Part shown: piece by piece, positions 36,999 through 45,018 of the stretch
How positions within the stretch are numbered: the stretch's first letter is position 1
How the letters are laid out: each line of letters opens with the position of its first letter
Origin: Aeromonas sobria
Lineage (GTDB): Bacteria > Pseudomonadota > Gammaproteobacteria > Enterobacterales > Aeromonadaceae
Direction of reading: 5' to 3'
DNA length: 64,000 nt
Assembly (NCBI RefSeq): GCF_000820145.1
Contig: NZ_CDBW01000005.1
Coordinates: forward strand, 44,731 to 108,730
Notes under the pieces: model-generated
The model's input: the letters and a program-made list of their open reading frames with translations, nothing else
What the model was told of the DNA's origin: nothing
The model's database searches: none
Position numbers and translations under genes: made by a program

Positions 36999-38405
36999 TC
37001 ACGAGTTCACCTCGATCACCTGACCATGCTGATATTGATTGAAACTGTTCATCTGGCCGGAGAGGGCCAACAGACGGGCCAGCGACACCACATATTGATA
37101 AGCCGCCGCCGCGCGCTGGGTCTTGACCCCCGCCAGCTGGTTACGGGCATCCACCACATCAAGGGAGGTAGAGAGCCCCTGCCCGAAGGCTTTATCCCGC
37201 AGCAGCACGTTCTCCTCTGCCAGCGCCTGGGTAGACGAGAGTGACTGATACTCCTCCAGCCCCTGCGCCGCTTCGCGCCATGTCTTCTCTACCAGCAGCT
37301 CCAGATCCTGGCGAGTCTTGGCTTGCAGCAGATTGACCTGCAATTCGGCGCTCTTGGCCGCCTGTACCGTCTCGGAGCGGCCATCGCGGCTGATCAACGG
37401 CATGCTGACGCCCACCCCCACCAGCCAGTCCGGGGCAGTTTTGGAAGCCAGCGAATCATCTTCATAGAGGTTGTAGTTGCCGAACATAAACACTTCGGGG
37501 GCATATTTGCCCTTCTCCATCCGGATCATCCCCTTGGCTTGCTCTTGCTTGGCGCTGAGCAGCTTGAGACCGGGGTGCACCTCCAACGTCTGACTTACCA
37601 GCCCATCGAGTCCGGGCAACTCTTTATTGACGAACAGGCCACTGCCCGGCTCTGCGCTCGGCAATTTGAGCATATGGCCGAGGGACAGCTCGGCAATCTC
37701 GAGACCACGGCGGGACTTCTGGGTATCAATACGGGCCCGGTCATAAGCCGATTGGGCAGAGAGCCGCTCCACCTTGGCGATCTGGCCCTGAGCCTCGAGC
37801 TTCTTGGCATGATCCAGATGGTGGGCCAACCCGTCCTCGATCTCCTGCTTGGTCATCACCACTTGGGCGGCCAGCACCACCCCGAAATAGGTCTGGGATA
37901 GGCTTTCAAAGGTGGCTTGCTGCTTGAGCACCAGCAACTGCTGCGCCTCGCTCACCTGCGCCTGGCGGATATCCTGCGCCGCATCGATACGACCACCGGT
38001 AAAGAGCGGCCAGAGCATCTTGACCGAGCTGGTCACCACATTCTGCTTGGTCAGCGGGGTGACGAAATCATCCGGACTGAGGTGGAACTTCTGCATGAGT
38101 GGCGCCAGCACCTGACCCAACTCCGGATGGCTGGCAATGGGGTTGAGGTCCATCATGTCCAGTTCCACCGGCTGATCGAGGTGGGTATAGCTGGCCCCCA
38201 GATCCACCTTGGGCAGATACATATCCTTGGCGGCCTCGCGCAGTTGCTTGGCCCGGTCCACCCCTGCCTGCTCGGCGGCCAACCCTTCATCCTGCTGGAT
38301 GACCCGGGTCCAGGCTTCGCCGAAGCTGACGGTCTGTGCCTGCACCGATCCCAGCACGGCCCCCATCAGACACGGCCAGAGTGATTTAATGAACCTTGAC
38401 GTCAT
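36999..38405 (-). CDS. TolC-family outer membrane efflux protein
   Basis: A 468-residue secreted protein with signal peptide MTSRFIKSLWPCLMGAVLG ending VQA, then two repeats of the outer-membrane efflux protein fold: long helices with heptad character (for example RAKQLREAAKDMYLPKVDLGASY and KGKYAPEVFMFGNYNLY). It would form the trimeric channel of the exporter encoded just downstream. Start at ATG 38405 with GGGGA upstream; a 30-codon extension is rejected. The upstream DNA has the short inverted repeat GAGC-ATTT-GCTC, a possible operator. Not the housekeeping TolC, judged by operon context. Confidence 0.9.
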   Translation of the reverse strand: MTSRFIKSLWPCLMGAVLGSVQAQTVSFGEAWTRVIQQDEGLAAEQAGVDRAKQLREAAKDMYLPKVDLGASYTHLDQPVELDMMDLNPIASHPELGQVLAPLMQKFHLSPDDFVTPLTKQNVVTSSVKMLWPLFTGGRIDAAQDIRQAQVSEAQQLLVLKQQATFESLSQTYFGVVLAAQVVMTKQEIEDGLAHHLDHAKKLEAQGQIAKVERLSAQSAYDRARIDTQKSRRGLEIAELSLGHMLKLPSAEPGSGLFVNKELPGLDGLVSQTLEVHPGLKLLSAKQEQAKGMIRMEKGKYAPEVFMFGNYNLYEDDSLASKTAPDWLVGVGVSMPLISRDGRSETVQAAKSAELQVNLLQAKTRQDLELLVEKTWREAAQGLEEYQSLSSTQALAEENVLLRDKAFGQGLSTSLDVVDARNQLAGVKTQRAAAAYQYVVSLARLLALSGQMNSFNQYQHGQVIEVNS

Positions 38406-38655
38406 AGTTCCCCAATCCGCTTTTGTTGCATACGCGCACATGTTACATAAATGTTTGGAGCATTTGCTCGACTTTAGCCGGCTATCATAACGCAAAGCAG
38501 GCCCACAAGTGGACTGTCAATTATGCAGACAACCGACATAGCTAGTACAGCCATCCCACATGTGCAATCTGGCCGTTTTTCAATAACTCCAGAATTTGCA
38601 AGCCTTGGCGCGACGTTTTTTTCAGAAAAAAATGGCTGACGCTCAAATACTAACC
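38406..38655. other. Divergent intergenic region between the tolC-like gene and dusB-fis
   Basis: About 250 bp without a gene. It should carry the exporter promoter on the left, including a GAGC-ATTT-GCTC palindrome near 38458, and the upstream part of the dusB-fis promoter on the right. I see no other structure. Confidence 0.5.
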
Positions 38656-38694
38656 TTTTCTCCTGCCTAAAAAATGCGTAATATACGCCGCCCT
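38656..38694 (+). promoter_or_regulatory. Candidate dusB-fis promoter with GC-rich discriminator
   Basis: TAATAT at 38679-38684 fits a -10 box, with a poor -35 (TTTTCT) 17 bp upstream and a GC-rich run ACGCCGCCC right after. A weak -35 and GC-rich discriminator are expected for the stringently controlled fis promoter. Confidence 0.45.
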
Positions 38695-38714
38695 AAGCCG
38701 ATGGTAACCGTGGA

Positions 38715-39680
38715 ATGCAGATAGGTCCCCACACGCTTGAAACACCCTTGATTGTGGCTCCCATGGCCGGTGTAACAGACCGACCGTTTCGTGAACTTTG
38801 TTTGCGATTGGGGGCTGGCATGGCCGTTTCCGAGATGCTGCTGGCCAACCCGGATGTCTGGGATACCCAGAAAACCAGGATGAGGATGGATCACTCTGCA
38901 GAAGGCGGTTTGCGATCGGTCCAGATTGCCGGGGCCGACCCCGAGATGATGGCGTTTGCTGCCCGCTACAACGTGGAGCAGGGCGCACAGATCGTCGACA
39001 TCAACATGGGGTGTCCGGCAAAAAAAGTGAATAAGAAGCTGGCAGGCTCAGCCCTGCTGCGTGTACCCGATCAGGTCAAAGCAATTTGCCGGGCCGTGGT
39101 GGATGCAGTAGAGGTCCCTGTCACCTTGAAGATCCGCACAGGATGGGATCCGGATAACCGCAATGGCGTGGAGATCGCCCGAATCGCCGAAGATTGTGGT
39201 ATCGCGGCCCTCGCCGTGCATGGTCGTACCCGTGCCTGCCTTTATCGGGGCGAAGCGGAGTACGACACAATCAGGGCGATTAAGCAGGCCGTATCGATTC
39301 CTGTTGTCGCCAATGGCGACATAGACAGCCCGGAGAAAGCCCGGTATGTCCTCGACTATACCGGTGTCGACGCCGTGATGATCGGCCGCGCAGCGCAAGG
39401 ACGACCCTGGATTTTCCGGGAAATCCGTCATTTTCTTGAGACGGGCACCAAGCTGCCGCCTCCCGAAAGGGAAGAGGTTCGCACCCTGATGAACGAGCAT
39501 GTAACCAACCTGCACCAGTTTTATGGTGCATATCTGGGAGCGCGCATTGCCCGTAAACACGTGGGCTGGTATCTGGATGAAGAAGAGACGGGCCGAGAAT
39601 TCCGCAAGCACTTCAATGCCCTGGATTGTGCAGACGCACAACTCGAGGCACTCGAAGCGTATTTCGATGGATTAGGTTAA
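38715..39680 (+). CDS. dusB: tRNA-dihydrouridine synthase B
   Basis: A 321-residue FMN-dependent TIM-barrel enzyme reducing specific uridines in tRNA D-loops. APMAGVTDRPFRELC opens the barrel, the catalytic cysteine is in DINMGCPAKKV, and RTRACLYRGEADW-like HGRTRACLYRG and the FMN site ANGDIDSPEKA are intact. The ribosome site is weak (GTGGA close to the ATG). Upstream of fis by 26 bp, the conserved dusB-fis operon of gammaproteobacteria. Confidence 0.95.
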   Translation: MQIGPHTLETPLIVAPMAGVTDRPFRELCLRLGAGMAVSEMLLANPDVWDTQKTRMRMDHSAEGGLRSVQIAGADPEMMAFAARYNVEQGAQIVDINMGCPAKKVNKKLAGSALLRVPDQVKAICRAVVDAVEVPVTLKIRTGWDPDNRNGVEIARIAEDCGIAALAVHGRTRACLYRGEAEYDTIRAIKQAVSIPVVANGDIDSPEKARYVLDYTGVDAVMIGRAAQGRPWIFREIRHFLETGTKLPPPEREEVRTLMNEHVTNLHQFYGAYLGARIARKHVGWYLDEEETGREFRKHFNALDCADAQLEALEAYFDGLG

Positions 39681-39706
39681 CAAGATAACTAAAGAGCCGA
39701 CCGAAT

Positions 39707-40003
39707 ATGTTCGAACAAACCCTGACTTCTGATGCATTGGTAACAACTACTCACAATCACGCTGCCGAGCCAACCCAGCGCCCCCTGCGTGACTCTGTGC
39801 AACAGGCCCTGCGTAACTACCTGGCCCAGTTGAACGGTCAGGAAGTGATTGAACTGTACGATATGGTTCTCTCCGAAGTTGAAGCGCCGATGCTGGACGT
39901 GATCATGCAGTACACCCGTGGTAACCAGACTCGCGCTGCCGTGATGATGGGTATCAACCGTGGCACTCTGCGCAAGAAGCTCAAGCGTTACGGCATGAAC
40001 TGA
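39707..40003 (+). CDS. fis: DNA-binding protein Fis
   Basis: A 98-residue homodimeric nucleoid protein, same length as in E. coli. The C-terminal helix-turn-helix [18 protein letters not shown] with KKLKRYGMN is the Fis signature, and [12 protein letters not shown] is unchanged. Fis activates rRNA promoters and bends DNA at many sites. Second gene of dusB-fis, followed by a hairpin terminator. Confidence 0.98.
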   Translation: MFEQTLTSDALVTTTHNHAAEPTQRPLRDSVQQALRNYLAQLNGQEVIELYDMVLSEVEAPMLDVIMQYTRGNQTRAAVMMGINRGTLRKKLKRYGMN

Positions 40004-40028
40004 TTGTTGGCTGTCAGCCATTGATATG

Positions 40029-40063
40029 AAAGGCGCCCGGTAGCAATACCTGGCGCCTTTCCT
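40029..40063 (+). terminator. Terminator after fis with GCAA tetraloop
   Basis: AAAGGCGCC and GGCGCCTTT arms, then one mismatch, then GGTA/TACC closed by a GCAA (GNRA-type) loop; CCTTT follows. An unusually long, stable hairpin. Confidence 0.75.
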
Positions 40064-40090
40064 TTATGCTCTTCCCTCCATTTCACTACT

Positions 40091-40981
40091 ATGCCCCCAA
40101 TGAACCGCACACCCCTGCTGCTGATGGTACTGGTCACCCTGCTGGCCGCCGCTGGCTGGATATTCTCCAAAGAGGCGATCCACGAACTGCCCCCCGCCGC
40201 CTTTATCGGCAGCCGCTTCCTGCTGGCTGCATTATTGCTGCTGCCGCTAGCCTGGCTGCGCGAACCGCCGCCAACACGCGCCCAGCTGCTGCGTGCCGCT
40301 GGTTGCGGCACTCTGCTTGGCACCAGCTTGTTGCTGTGGGTCACCGCCATCAGCCAGAGCGATGCGCTCGGCAGCGGCGCCTTTATCATGAGTGTCGCCA
40401 CCCTGATGGCGCCGCTGGCCGCCTGGGCCGCTTTCAAGAGCAAACCCGGTCGCCACTACTGGCTCACCCTGCCCATCGCCATCGCGGGTCTGCTGTTACT
40501 CTCCAGCAGCACCCATTGGGGAGTCTCGCTATCGCTGTTCTGGTTTCTGGCGGCCGCGACGTCGTTGGGTATCCAGCTCGCCGTCCACCGCCACTTTGCC
40601 CAATCCATTCCCCCCACCTGGCTTACCTGCATCCAGCTGGCGATGACCGGCCTGCTCGGCACCCTGCTCTCCCTGCTGACCGAACAGTGGCCCGAGGGCG
40701 GGGTCAGCCACGGCATCTGGGGCTGGTTTGCAGCGAGCGTGCTCATTGCCACCACATTGCGCTACTGGCTGCTTACCCACGCATTGAGCAAAATGACGAC
40801 CGCCCACGCCGCCCTGATGATGCTGCTGGAACCGGTCTGGACCCTGATGCTGAGCACCCTTGTATATAACGAACCCCTCGGCGGCGCCAAACTGGCCGGA
40901 GCCGGACTGGTACTCGGCGCCCTGGTGCTCTACCAGCTCCCCCTGCTGCTGCGCAGTGCCAGGCTAAAAGCTCCGCTCTGA
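40091..40981 (+). CDS. EamA/DMT-family transporter
   Basis: A 296-residue inner-membrane protein with about ten TM segments in two EamA repeats; the first opens with AAGWIFSKEAIHELPPAAF, the second ends in HAALMMLLEPVWTLMLSTLVYNE, the typical E-P phrase of drug/metabolite exporters. Substrate unknown. Neither of two in-frame start ATGs (40091, 40100) has a good ribosome site; the outer is kept. Single gene between the fis terminator and a GC hairpin. Confidence 0.88.
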   Translation: MPPMNRTPLLLMVLVTLLAAAGWIFSKEAIHELPPAAFIGSRFLLAALLLLPLAWLREPPPTRAQLLRAAGCGTLLGTSLLLWVTAISQSDALGSGAFIMSVATLMAPLAAWAAFKSKPGRHYWLTLPIAIAGLLLLSSSTHWGVSLSLFWFLAAATSLGIQLAVHRHFAQSIPPTWLTCIQLAMTGLLGTLLSLLTEQWPEGGVSHGIWGWFAASVLIATTLRYWLLTHALSKMTTAHAALMMLLEPVWTLMLSTLVYNEPLGGAKLAGAGLVLGALVLYQLPLLLRSARLKAPL

Positions 40982-40990
40982 TGAGAAGTT

Positions 40991-41006
40991 CCGCCCCGAG
41001 GGGCGG
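40991..41006 (+). terminator. GC hairpin after the EamA gene
   Basis: CCGCCCC/GGGGCGG stem around GA, without a clear T tract, so only a candidate terminator. Confidence 0.4.
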
Positions 41007-41088
41007 TGCCATCCATCTCCCCCCATTCCTCTTTTCTGCCTTCCTTGCGCCTCAACGGCTGCAAATGCTGACGTTCTGTTAACGGCAT

Positions 41089-41114
41089 TTAACCCTTGGT
41101 ATCCACAGGGTTAA
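41089..41114. promoter_or_regulatory. 26-bp interrupted palindrome upstream of the DUF3100 operon
   Basis: Arms TTAACCCT and AGGGTTAA, with inner TGG/CCA, form a symmetrical site about 155 bp before the operon. It could be an operator; the AAAGGG to its right may serve a short ORF. Confidence 0.45.
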
Positions 41115-41126
41115 AGGGCATACCCC

Positions 41127-41255
41127 ATGAAAAAATGCCATATGGCCAGCTTGATGGAGGTCACATTCCTCCCCCGCAACCCTCCCTATGATTCCCCCAT
41201 CATCCGCCAGCCCGTCAAGTTGGCGATGGCACTTAAGTGGAACACTCACGAATAA
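41127..41255 (+). CDS. Possible 42-codon upstream ORF
   Basis: ATG 41127 follows AAAGGG by eight bases and opens 42 codons, starting MKKCHMASLMEV, ending TAA at 41255, 14 bp before the DUF3100-like gene. No domain, no signal peptide, several prolines. It may be a leader or chance frame; the position directly after a palindrome and before an operon is the only support. Confidence 0.25.
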   Translation: MKKCHMASLMEVTFLPRNPPYDSPIIRQPVKLAMALKWNTHE

Positions 41256-41269
41256 CAAGAGAACACACC

Positions 41270-42088
41270 ATGCAGCAAACCAGCACCCTCAAGACGGTCA
41301 TGGTCAGCATATTGGCAACCGCCATGCTGATCTTTGTGGCCCAGTACCTGATCGGCAAGCAGGAGATCAAGATAGGCATCGCCATCATTCCGATCCTGCC
41401 GATGCTCTTTGCCGTCATCATCGGCATGATTGTCTCCGCCAAGCCGGTCAAGGATCGCATCCCCGGCTGGAAGAGCCTCTTCACCGAAAAAGAGGAGGGC
41501 TTCTGCGGCAAGATGGTGGGCTTCAGCCTGCTGATCCTGGGCACCCAGTACGCGGGGATGATCATCCCCAACCTGAAGATGATCCTGAGCGTCGGCGTGC
41601 CGCTGTTCCTGCAGGAGATTGGCAACCTGCTACCGATCCTGATCGCCATTCCGCTGGCGGTGAAGTTCGGCTTTGGCCGTCGCGCCATCGGGGCCTGCTC
41701 CTCTATCAGTCGTGAGCCGTCGGTCGCGGTCATTCAGGGCAAGTTCGGCACCGGCTCCCAGGAGTACATCGGCGTGCTGGCCATCTACCTGTGCGGTTCC
41801 GTCATCGGCACCCTCTGGTTCAGCGTGCTGGGCAGTATCGCCCCGCTCACCGGCCTGCATCCGCTGGCGCTGGCCGCCGGTTCCGGCGTGGGCTCAGGCT
41901 CCATGCTAAGTGCCGCCTCCGGTGCCCTGATCAACGGTCTCGATGAAGCGCTGGCCCAGCAGGTGCTGAGTATCGCGGCTGCCTCGAACCTGCTCTCGTC
42001 TGCCCTCGGCGCCCTCTCCCTCACCTATCTGGGTCTGCCGCTCGCTGAAAAAATCTATGCCCTGACTTCCAAAGGAGAGAAAGCATGA
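41270..42088 (+). CDS. DUF3100-like multi-pass membrane protein
   Basis: A 272-residue hydrophobic protein with about seven to eight TM segments, beginning near residue 9 (VMVSILATAMLIFVAQYL). Marks include GRRAIGACSSISREPSVAVI and the Gly/Ser-rich AAGSGVGSGSMLSAASGALI, a loop that could line a transport path. I believe this is the DUF3100 family, but this is from memory. A companion 149-residue membrane protein overlaps its stop by 4 bp and an M20 amidohydrolase follows, so a transporter for the amidohydrolase substrate is likely. AAGAGA precedes the ATG. Confidence 0.7.
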   Translation: MQQTSTLKTVMVSILATAMLIFVAQYLIGKQEIKIGIAIIPILPMLFAVIIGMIVSAKPVKDRIPGWKSLFTEKEEGFCGKMVGFSLLILGTQYAGMIIPNLKMILSVGVPLFLQEIGNLLPILIAIPLAVKFGFGRRAIGACSSISREPSVAVIQGKFGTGSQEYIGVLAIYLCGSVIGTLWFSVLGSIAPLTGLHPLALAAGSGVGSGSMLSAASGALINGLDEALAQQVLSIAAASNLLSSALGALSLTYLGLPLAEKIYALTSKGEKA

Positions 42089-42534
42089 AAAGCATCGTAA
42101 TGGATATGCGGTTCGTCTTTCTGGCGATCCTGCTGGCCATGTTTACCCAGACCCTGACCACCGGCACCCCGCTCTGGCTGATGGGTGACAGCTTCATCGC
42201 CATGTCACTGGTGGTGTTCGCCTCGTTGATTGCCAAGCGCTATCTGCCCTCCTCCCTGCCAGCGTTTGCCTATGCCACCATCATCGGCATTCTCATCTGT
42301 CTGCCGGAGACTCCGGTGCGCGGCCTCTTTATCGATGCCGTTGCCAAGATCTCCTTCCTCTCCTGCTGCGTACCGCTGCTGGCCTTTGCCGGTCTCTCGG
42401 TGGGCGGCCAGCTGGAAGAGCTGAAGAAGATGTCCTGGAAAGTGATCCTGATCTTCATGATCGTCTCCACCTGCTGCTTCTTCGGCGCCTCGCTGGTTGC
42501 CCAGATCGGCTTCACCATGCAAGGGATCATCTGA
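42085..42534 (+). CDS. Small integral membrane protein of the DUF3100-amidohydrolase operon
   Basis: A 149-residue protein of about four to five TM segments (for example MRFVFLAILLAMFTQTL, FIAMSLVVFASLIA, VILIFMIVSTCCFFGASLVA). It overlaps the previous gene by ATGA and the next by TGATG, so all three are coupled. I do not recognise a named family. Paired with the DUF3100-like protein it looks like the second subunit of a two-part carrier, in the manner of split transporters. Confidence 0.72.
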   Translation: MKSIVMDMRFVFLAILLAMFTQTLTTGTPLWLMGDSFIAMSLVVFASLIAKRYLPSSLPAFAYATIIGILICLPETPVRGLFIDAVAKISFLSCCVPLLAFAGLSVGGQLEELKKMSWKVILIFMIVSTCCFFGASLVAQIGFTMQGII

Positions 42535-43718
42535 TGAGCAACATCCACATTGAACCGGCCCTGCTGGCCCTGCGCGACTTCAGCCACGAAGTGCGCCACC
42601 ACCTGCACACAATTCCGGAGGCCTCCGGCATCGAGTTCAAGACCTCGGCCTACTGCCGCGAGCTGATGAAGGGCTTCGGCTACCGCCTCACCGACTACCC
42701 GGGTTTTACCGGTTTTCACGGGGATCTGGTGGTTGACCCAGTACTGCCGACCATCGCCTTCCGTGCCGATATGGATGGCCTCGAGATGCACGACATGAGC
42801 GAAGTTGCGTTCAAGTCGAGCCACGAGGGGATGGCCCACAACTGCGGTCACGACTCCCATATGGCGATCGCCCTGACTGCCGCCAAGTTTCTGGCCGCCA
42901 ACAAAGCGCGCCTGCAGTACAACGTCCGCTTTATCTTCCAGATGGCGGAAGAGGATATGCGGGTGCCGGGCGCCGAGAAAATGGTCGAACTGGGTTGCAT
43001 GAAAGGGGTGGACGAGGTCTATGCCCTGCATAACGACGGCGCCATGGAGACCGGCACCATCAAGTTCAACAACGGTGTCATGTCCTCCTGGGGCTCCGCC
43101 TGGACGCTGGATGTGCACGGCATCTCCGCCCACGGCTCGACCCCCCACAAGGGGCTGGATGCCATCCGCGAAGCGGTGCGGATCATCGAAGATATGGACT
43201 ACATCGTCGCCAAACGCACTAGTCCGTTCAGCCCGGCGGTGTTCGGCTGCGGCATGATCAACGGCGGCACCATCCCCAACGCCATCGCCGACCATGTGCA
43301 GGCGCGCGGCACCATCCGTGCCATGGATGCCGAGACCGACCAGATCCTGAAGAACAGCTTCAAGGAGATCGTGGCCCAGAGCGAACTGCGCGGCTTCAAG
43401 ACCAAGATGGTCTATGCCGGTTATCCGGCGGTAGAGAACCACGCCGATGCCTGCGGCCGCCTGCTGCAAGCAGCCGCCGACGTATTGCCCGGCGAGGGGA
43501 TCAACGCCCAGGGTCAGCCGATGACCGGCAGCGAGGATTTCAGCTACATGGTCAACGCCTGCCGTGGCCGCAAGGGCGCCATGTTCTTCCTCGGCAGCGG
43601 CTGTCAGGCCAAGGGGATCTGCAACTACCTGCACGCAAATCCCTACTATCTGGACGACGACTGCCTGCTGGTCGGAGCCCAGATTTTTATCAATCTGGCA
43701 ACGACTAAAAGCGCCTGA
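42534..43718 (+). CDS. M20-family metallo-amidohydrolase
   Basis: A 394-residue cytoplasmic enzyme of the M20D (amidohydrolase/aminoacylase) group, which cleaves N-acyl amino acids or related amides. Metal and catalytic motifs appear in order: AFRADMDGLEMHD, HNCGHDSHM, QMAEEDM, ALHNDGAMETG, TGSEDFSYM, and the C-terminal NYLHANPYYLDDDCLLVG. Starts at a TGATG junction after the small membrane gene. The substrate is probably brought in by the two membrane proteins upstream. Its last 38 codons are present a second time, as a diverged relic, directly after the stop. Confidence 0.92.
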   Translation: MSNIHIEPALLALRDFSHEVRHHLHTIPEASGIEFKTSAYCRELMKGFGYRLTDYPGFTGFHGDLVVDPVLPTIAFRADMDGLEMHDMSEVAFKSSHEGMAHNCGHDSHMAIALTAAKFLAANKARLQYNVRFIFQMAEEDMRVPGAEKMVELGCMKGVDEVYALHNDGAMETGTIKFNNGVMSSWGSAWTLDVHGISAHGSTPHKGLDAIREAVRIIEDMDYIVAKRTSPFSPAVFGCGMINGGTIPNAIADHVQARGTIRAMDAETDQILKNSFKEIVAQSELRGFKTKMVYAGYPAVENHADACGRLLQAAADVLPGEGINAQGQPMTGSEDFSYMVNACRGRKGAMFFLGSGCQAKGICNYLHANPYYLDDDCLLVGAQIFINLATTKSA

Positions 43719-43833
43719 CAGGCCAAGGGATTTGCAACTACCTGCATCAGGTAAAGTCCCCTACTACCCGGATGACGACTGCCTGTTAGTGGGAGCCCAG
43801 ATCTTTATCAATCTGGCGACCCGCAGCGCTTAA
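43719..43833 (+). pseudogene. Diverged relic of the amidohydrolase 3' end
   Basis: It begins at CAGGCCAAGGG immediately after the intact stop and parallels 43605-43718. A 1-base deletion and a 4-base gain near its left side break the frame, but the last 60 comparable bases differ at only 8 positions. Seven of these are synonymous and the exception turns Leu into Pro. It ends with its own TAA. It can encode PYYPDDDCLLVGAQIF but has no start of its own. Confidence 0.85.
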
Positions 43834-43856
43834 TCCCGCATACCGATAAAACCAGA

Positions 43857-43882
43857 AGAGAGGCCAAGGCCTCTCTTTTTTT
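43857..43882. terminator. Bidirectional terminator between the amidohydrolase relic and cysB-like gene
   Basis: AGAGAGGCC/GGCCTCTCT stem followed by a run of T. Confidence 0.8.
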
Positions 43883-43923
43883 ATATCTGCATTTTTGCTC
43901 TGTGCGCGGCAAACAACTTGCGG

Positions 43924-44883
43924 TTAGAGCCACGGCAGCTCCGCCATATTGGCGGCCGGCGGCTGGTTGATAAGGTGCAGCTGCACCGTCTCCCGGCTGA
44001 TATGGGGGGCGTAGAGGTGGATGAAGTCGTACATGTAGTCACGCAGATGGGCATGCTTGCGCAGGCAGATGTGGGTGGCGCTCGAGGCGATCAGGTGGTC
44101 GATATTGAGGCTCACCAGATCCTCCCTGTCCCCCTCGTCGAAGGCCACGCTGGCGATCACCCCGACCCCCATCCCGAGCCGGACGTAGTGCTTGATCACA
44201 TCGGTATCGGTGGCAGTCAGCACGGTTTTCGGCGAGAGGCCGTGGCGGCTGAAGGCCTTGTCCATCTTGGATCGGCCGGTAAAACCGAACACATAGGTGA
44301 TGAGGGGATAGCGGGCCAGATCGGCCATCGAGAGCGGCTGGCAGTCGATCAGCAGATGACCGTGGGGCACCACCACGCTGCGCCCCCAGCGATAACAGGG
44401 GACGGCGGCCAGCTCGTCGAACAGATACATGGACTCGGTGGCGATCGCCATATCTACATCGCCGCTTTGCACCATCTGGGCCAGTTGGGCAGGCGCCCCC
44501 TGATGGAGCTGGATCGCCACATCGGGATAACGACGGCTGAACTCGGTAATCACCGCAGGCAGCTTGTAGCGCGCCTGGGTATGGGTGGTGGCGATACGCA
44601 GCACCCCGCTGGTAGCCAGTTGCTCCCCGAGCGACAGCTGGTTGATCTGCTCCACCTGCGCCACTACCCCCTTGGCCAGCTCCATCACCTGCTCGCCTGC
44701 GCTGGTCAAGCCGACCAGATTCTTCCCCTTGCGGGTAAAGAGGGCGAGCCCCAGCTCATCTTCCAGCATCTTCATCTGCTTGCTGAGGGTTGGCTGGGAG
44801 GTATAGAGCTTCTCCGCCGTCGCCGAGATGTTGAAGTTGTTCTTCACGATCTCGGTAAAGTTCTTGAGCCGGGCGATGTTCAT
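43924..44883 (-). CDS. cysB: CysB-type LysR-family transcriptional regulator
   Basis: A 319-residue regulator with strong likeness to CysB: N-terminal helix-turn-helix NISATAEKLYTSQPTLSKQ, then IATTHTQARYKLP (sulphate/co-inducer pocket), LITYVFGFTGRS and DVIKHYVRLGMGVGVIAS. CysB with N-acetylserine activates sulphur assimilation; the paralogue Cbl is the alternative. The start MNIARLKNF fits family length (324 in E. coli) though the ribosome site is poor; the frame continues 29 codons upstream. Convergent with the amidohydrolase operon, downstream of lysE. Confidence 0.8.
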   Translation of the reverse strand: MNIARLKNFTEIVKNNFNISATAEKLYTSQPTLSKQMKMLEDELGLALFTRKGKNLVGLTSAGEQVMELAKGVVAQVEQINQLSLGEQLATSGVLRIATTHTQARYKLPAVITEFSRRYPDVAIQLHQGAPAQLAQMVQSGDVDMAIATESMYLFDELAAVPCYRWGRSVVVPHGHLLIDCQPLSMADLARYPLITYVFGFTGRSKMDKAFSRHGLSPKTVLTATDTDVIKHYVRLGMGVGVIASVAFDEGDREDLVSLNIDHLIASSATHICLRKHAHLRDYMYDFIHLYAPHISRETVQLHLINQPPAANMAELPWL

Positions 44884-45018
44884 CTGGGCAAGGGATCTCG
44901 CTGCTGCGGCCAGTGGGGCTGGCCTGAAAAAGAGAGAGCGGGGCTGGCCCCGCACCTGACTGCCGACCATACCACAGCGCGGCGCACGATAATCTGCCTC
45001 AGGTCAGAAAGCCGCGAG

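Noticed and set aside
43719..43833. Attachment-site (attR-like) reading of the duplicated gene tail
   Set aside because: No integrase or inserted element lies between the two copies, and the divergence is synonymous across the whole segment rather than a short identical core.
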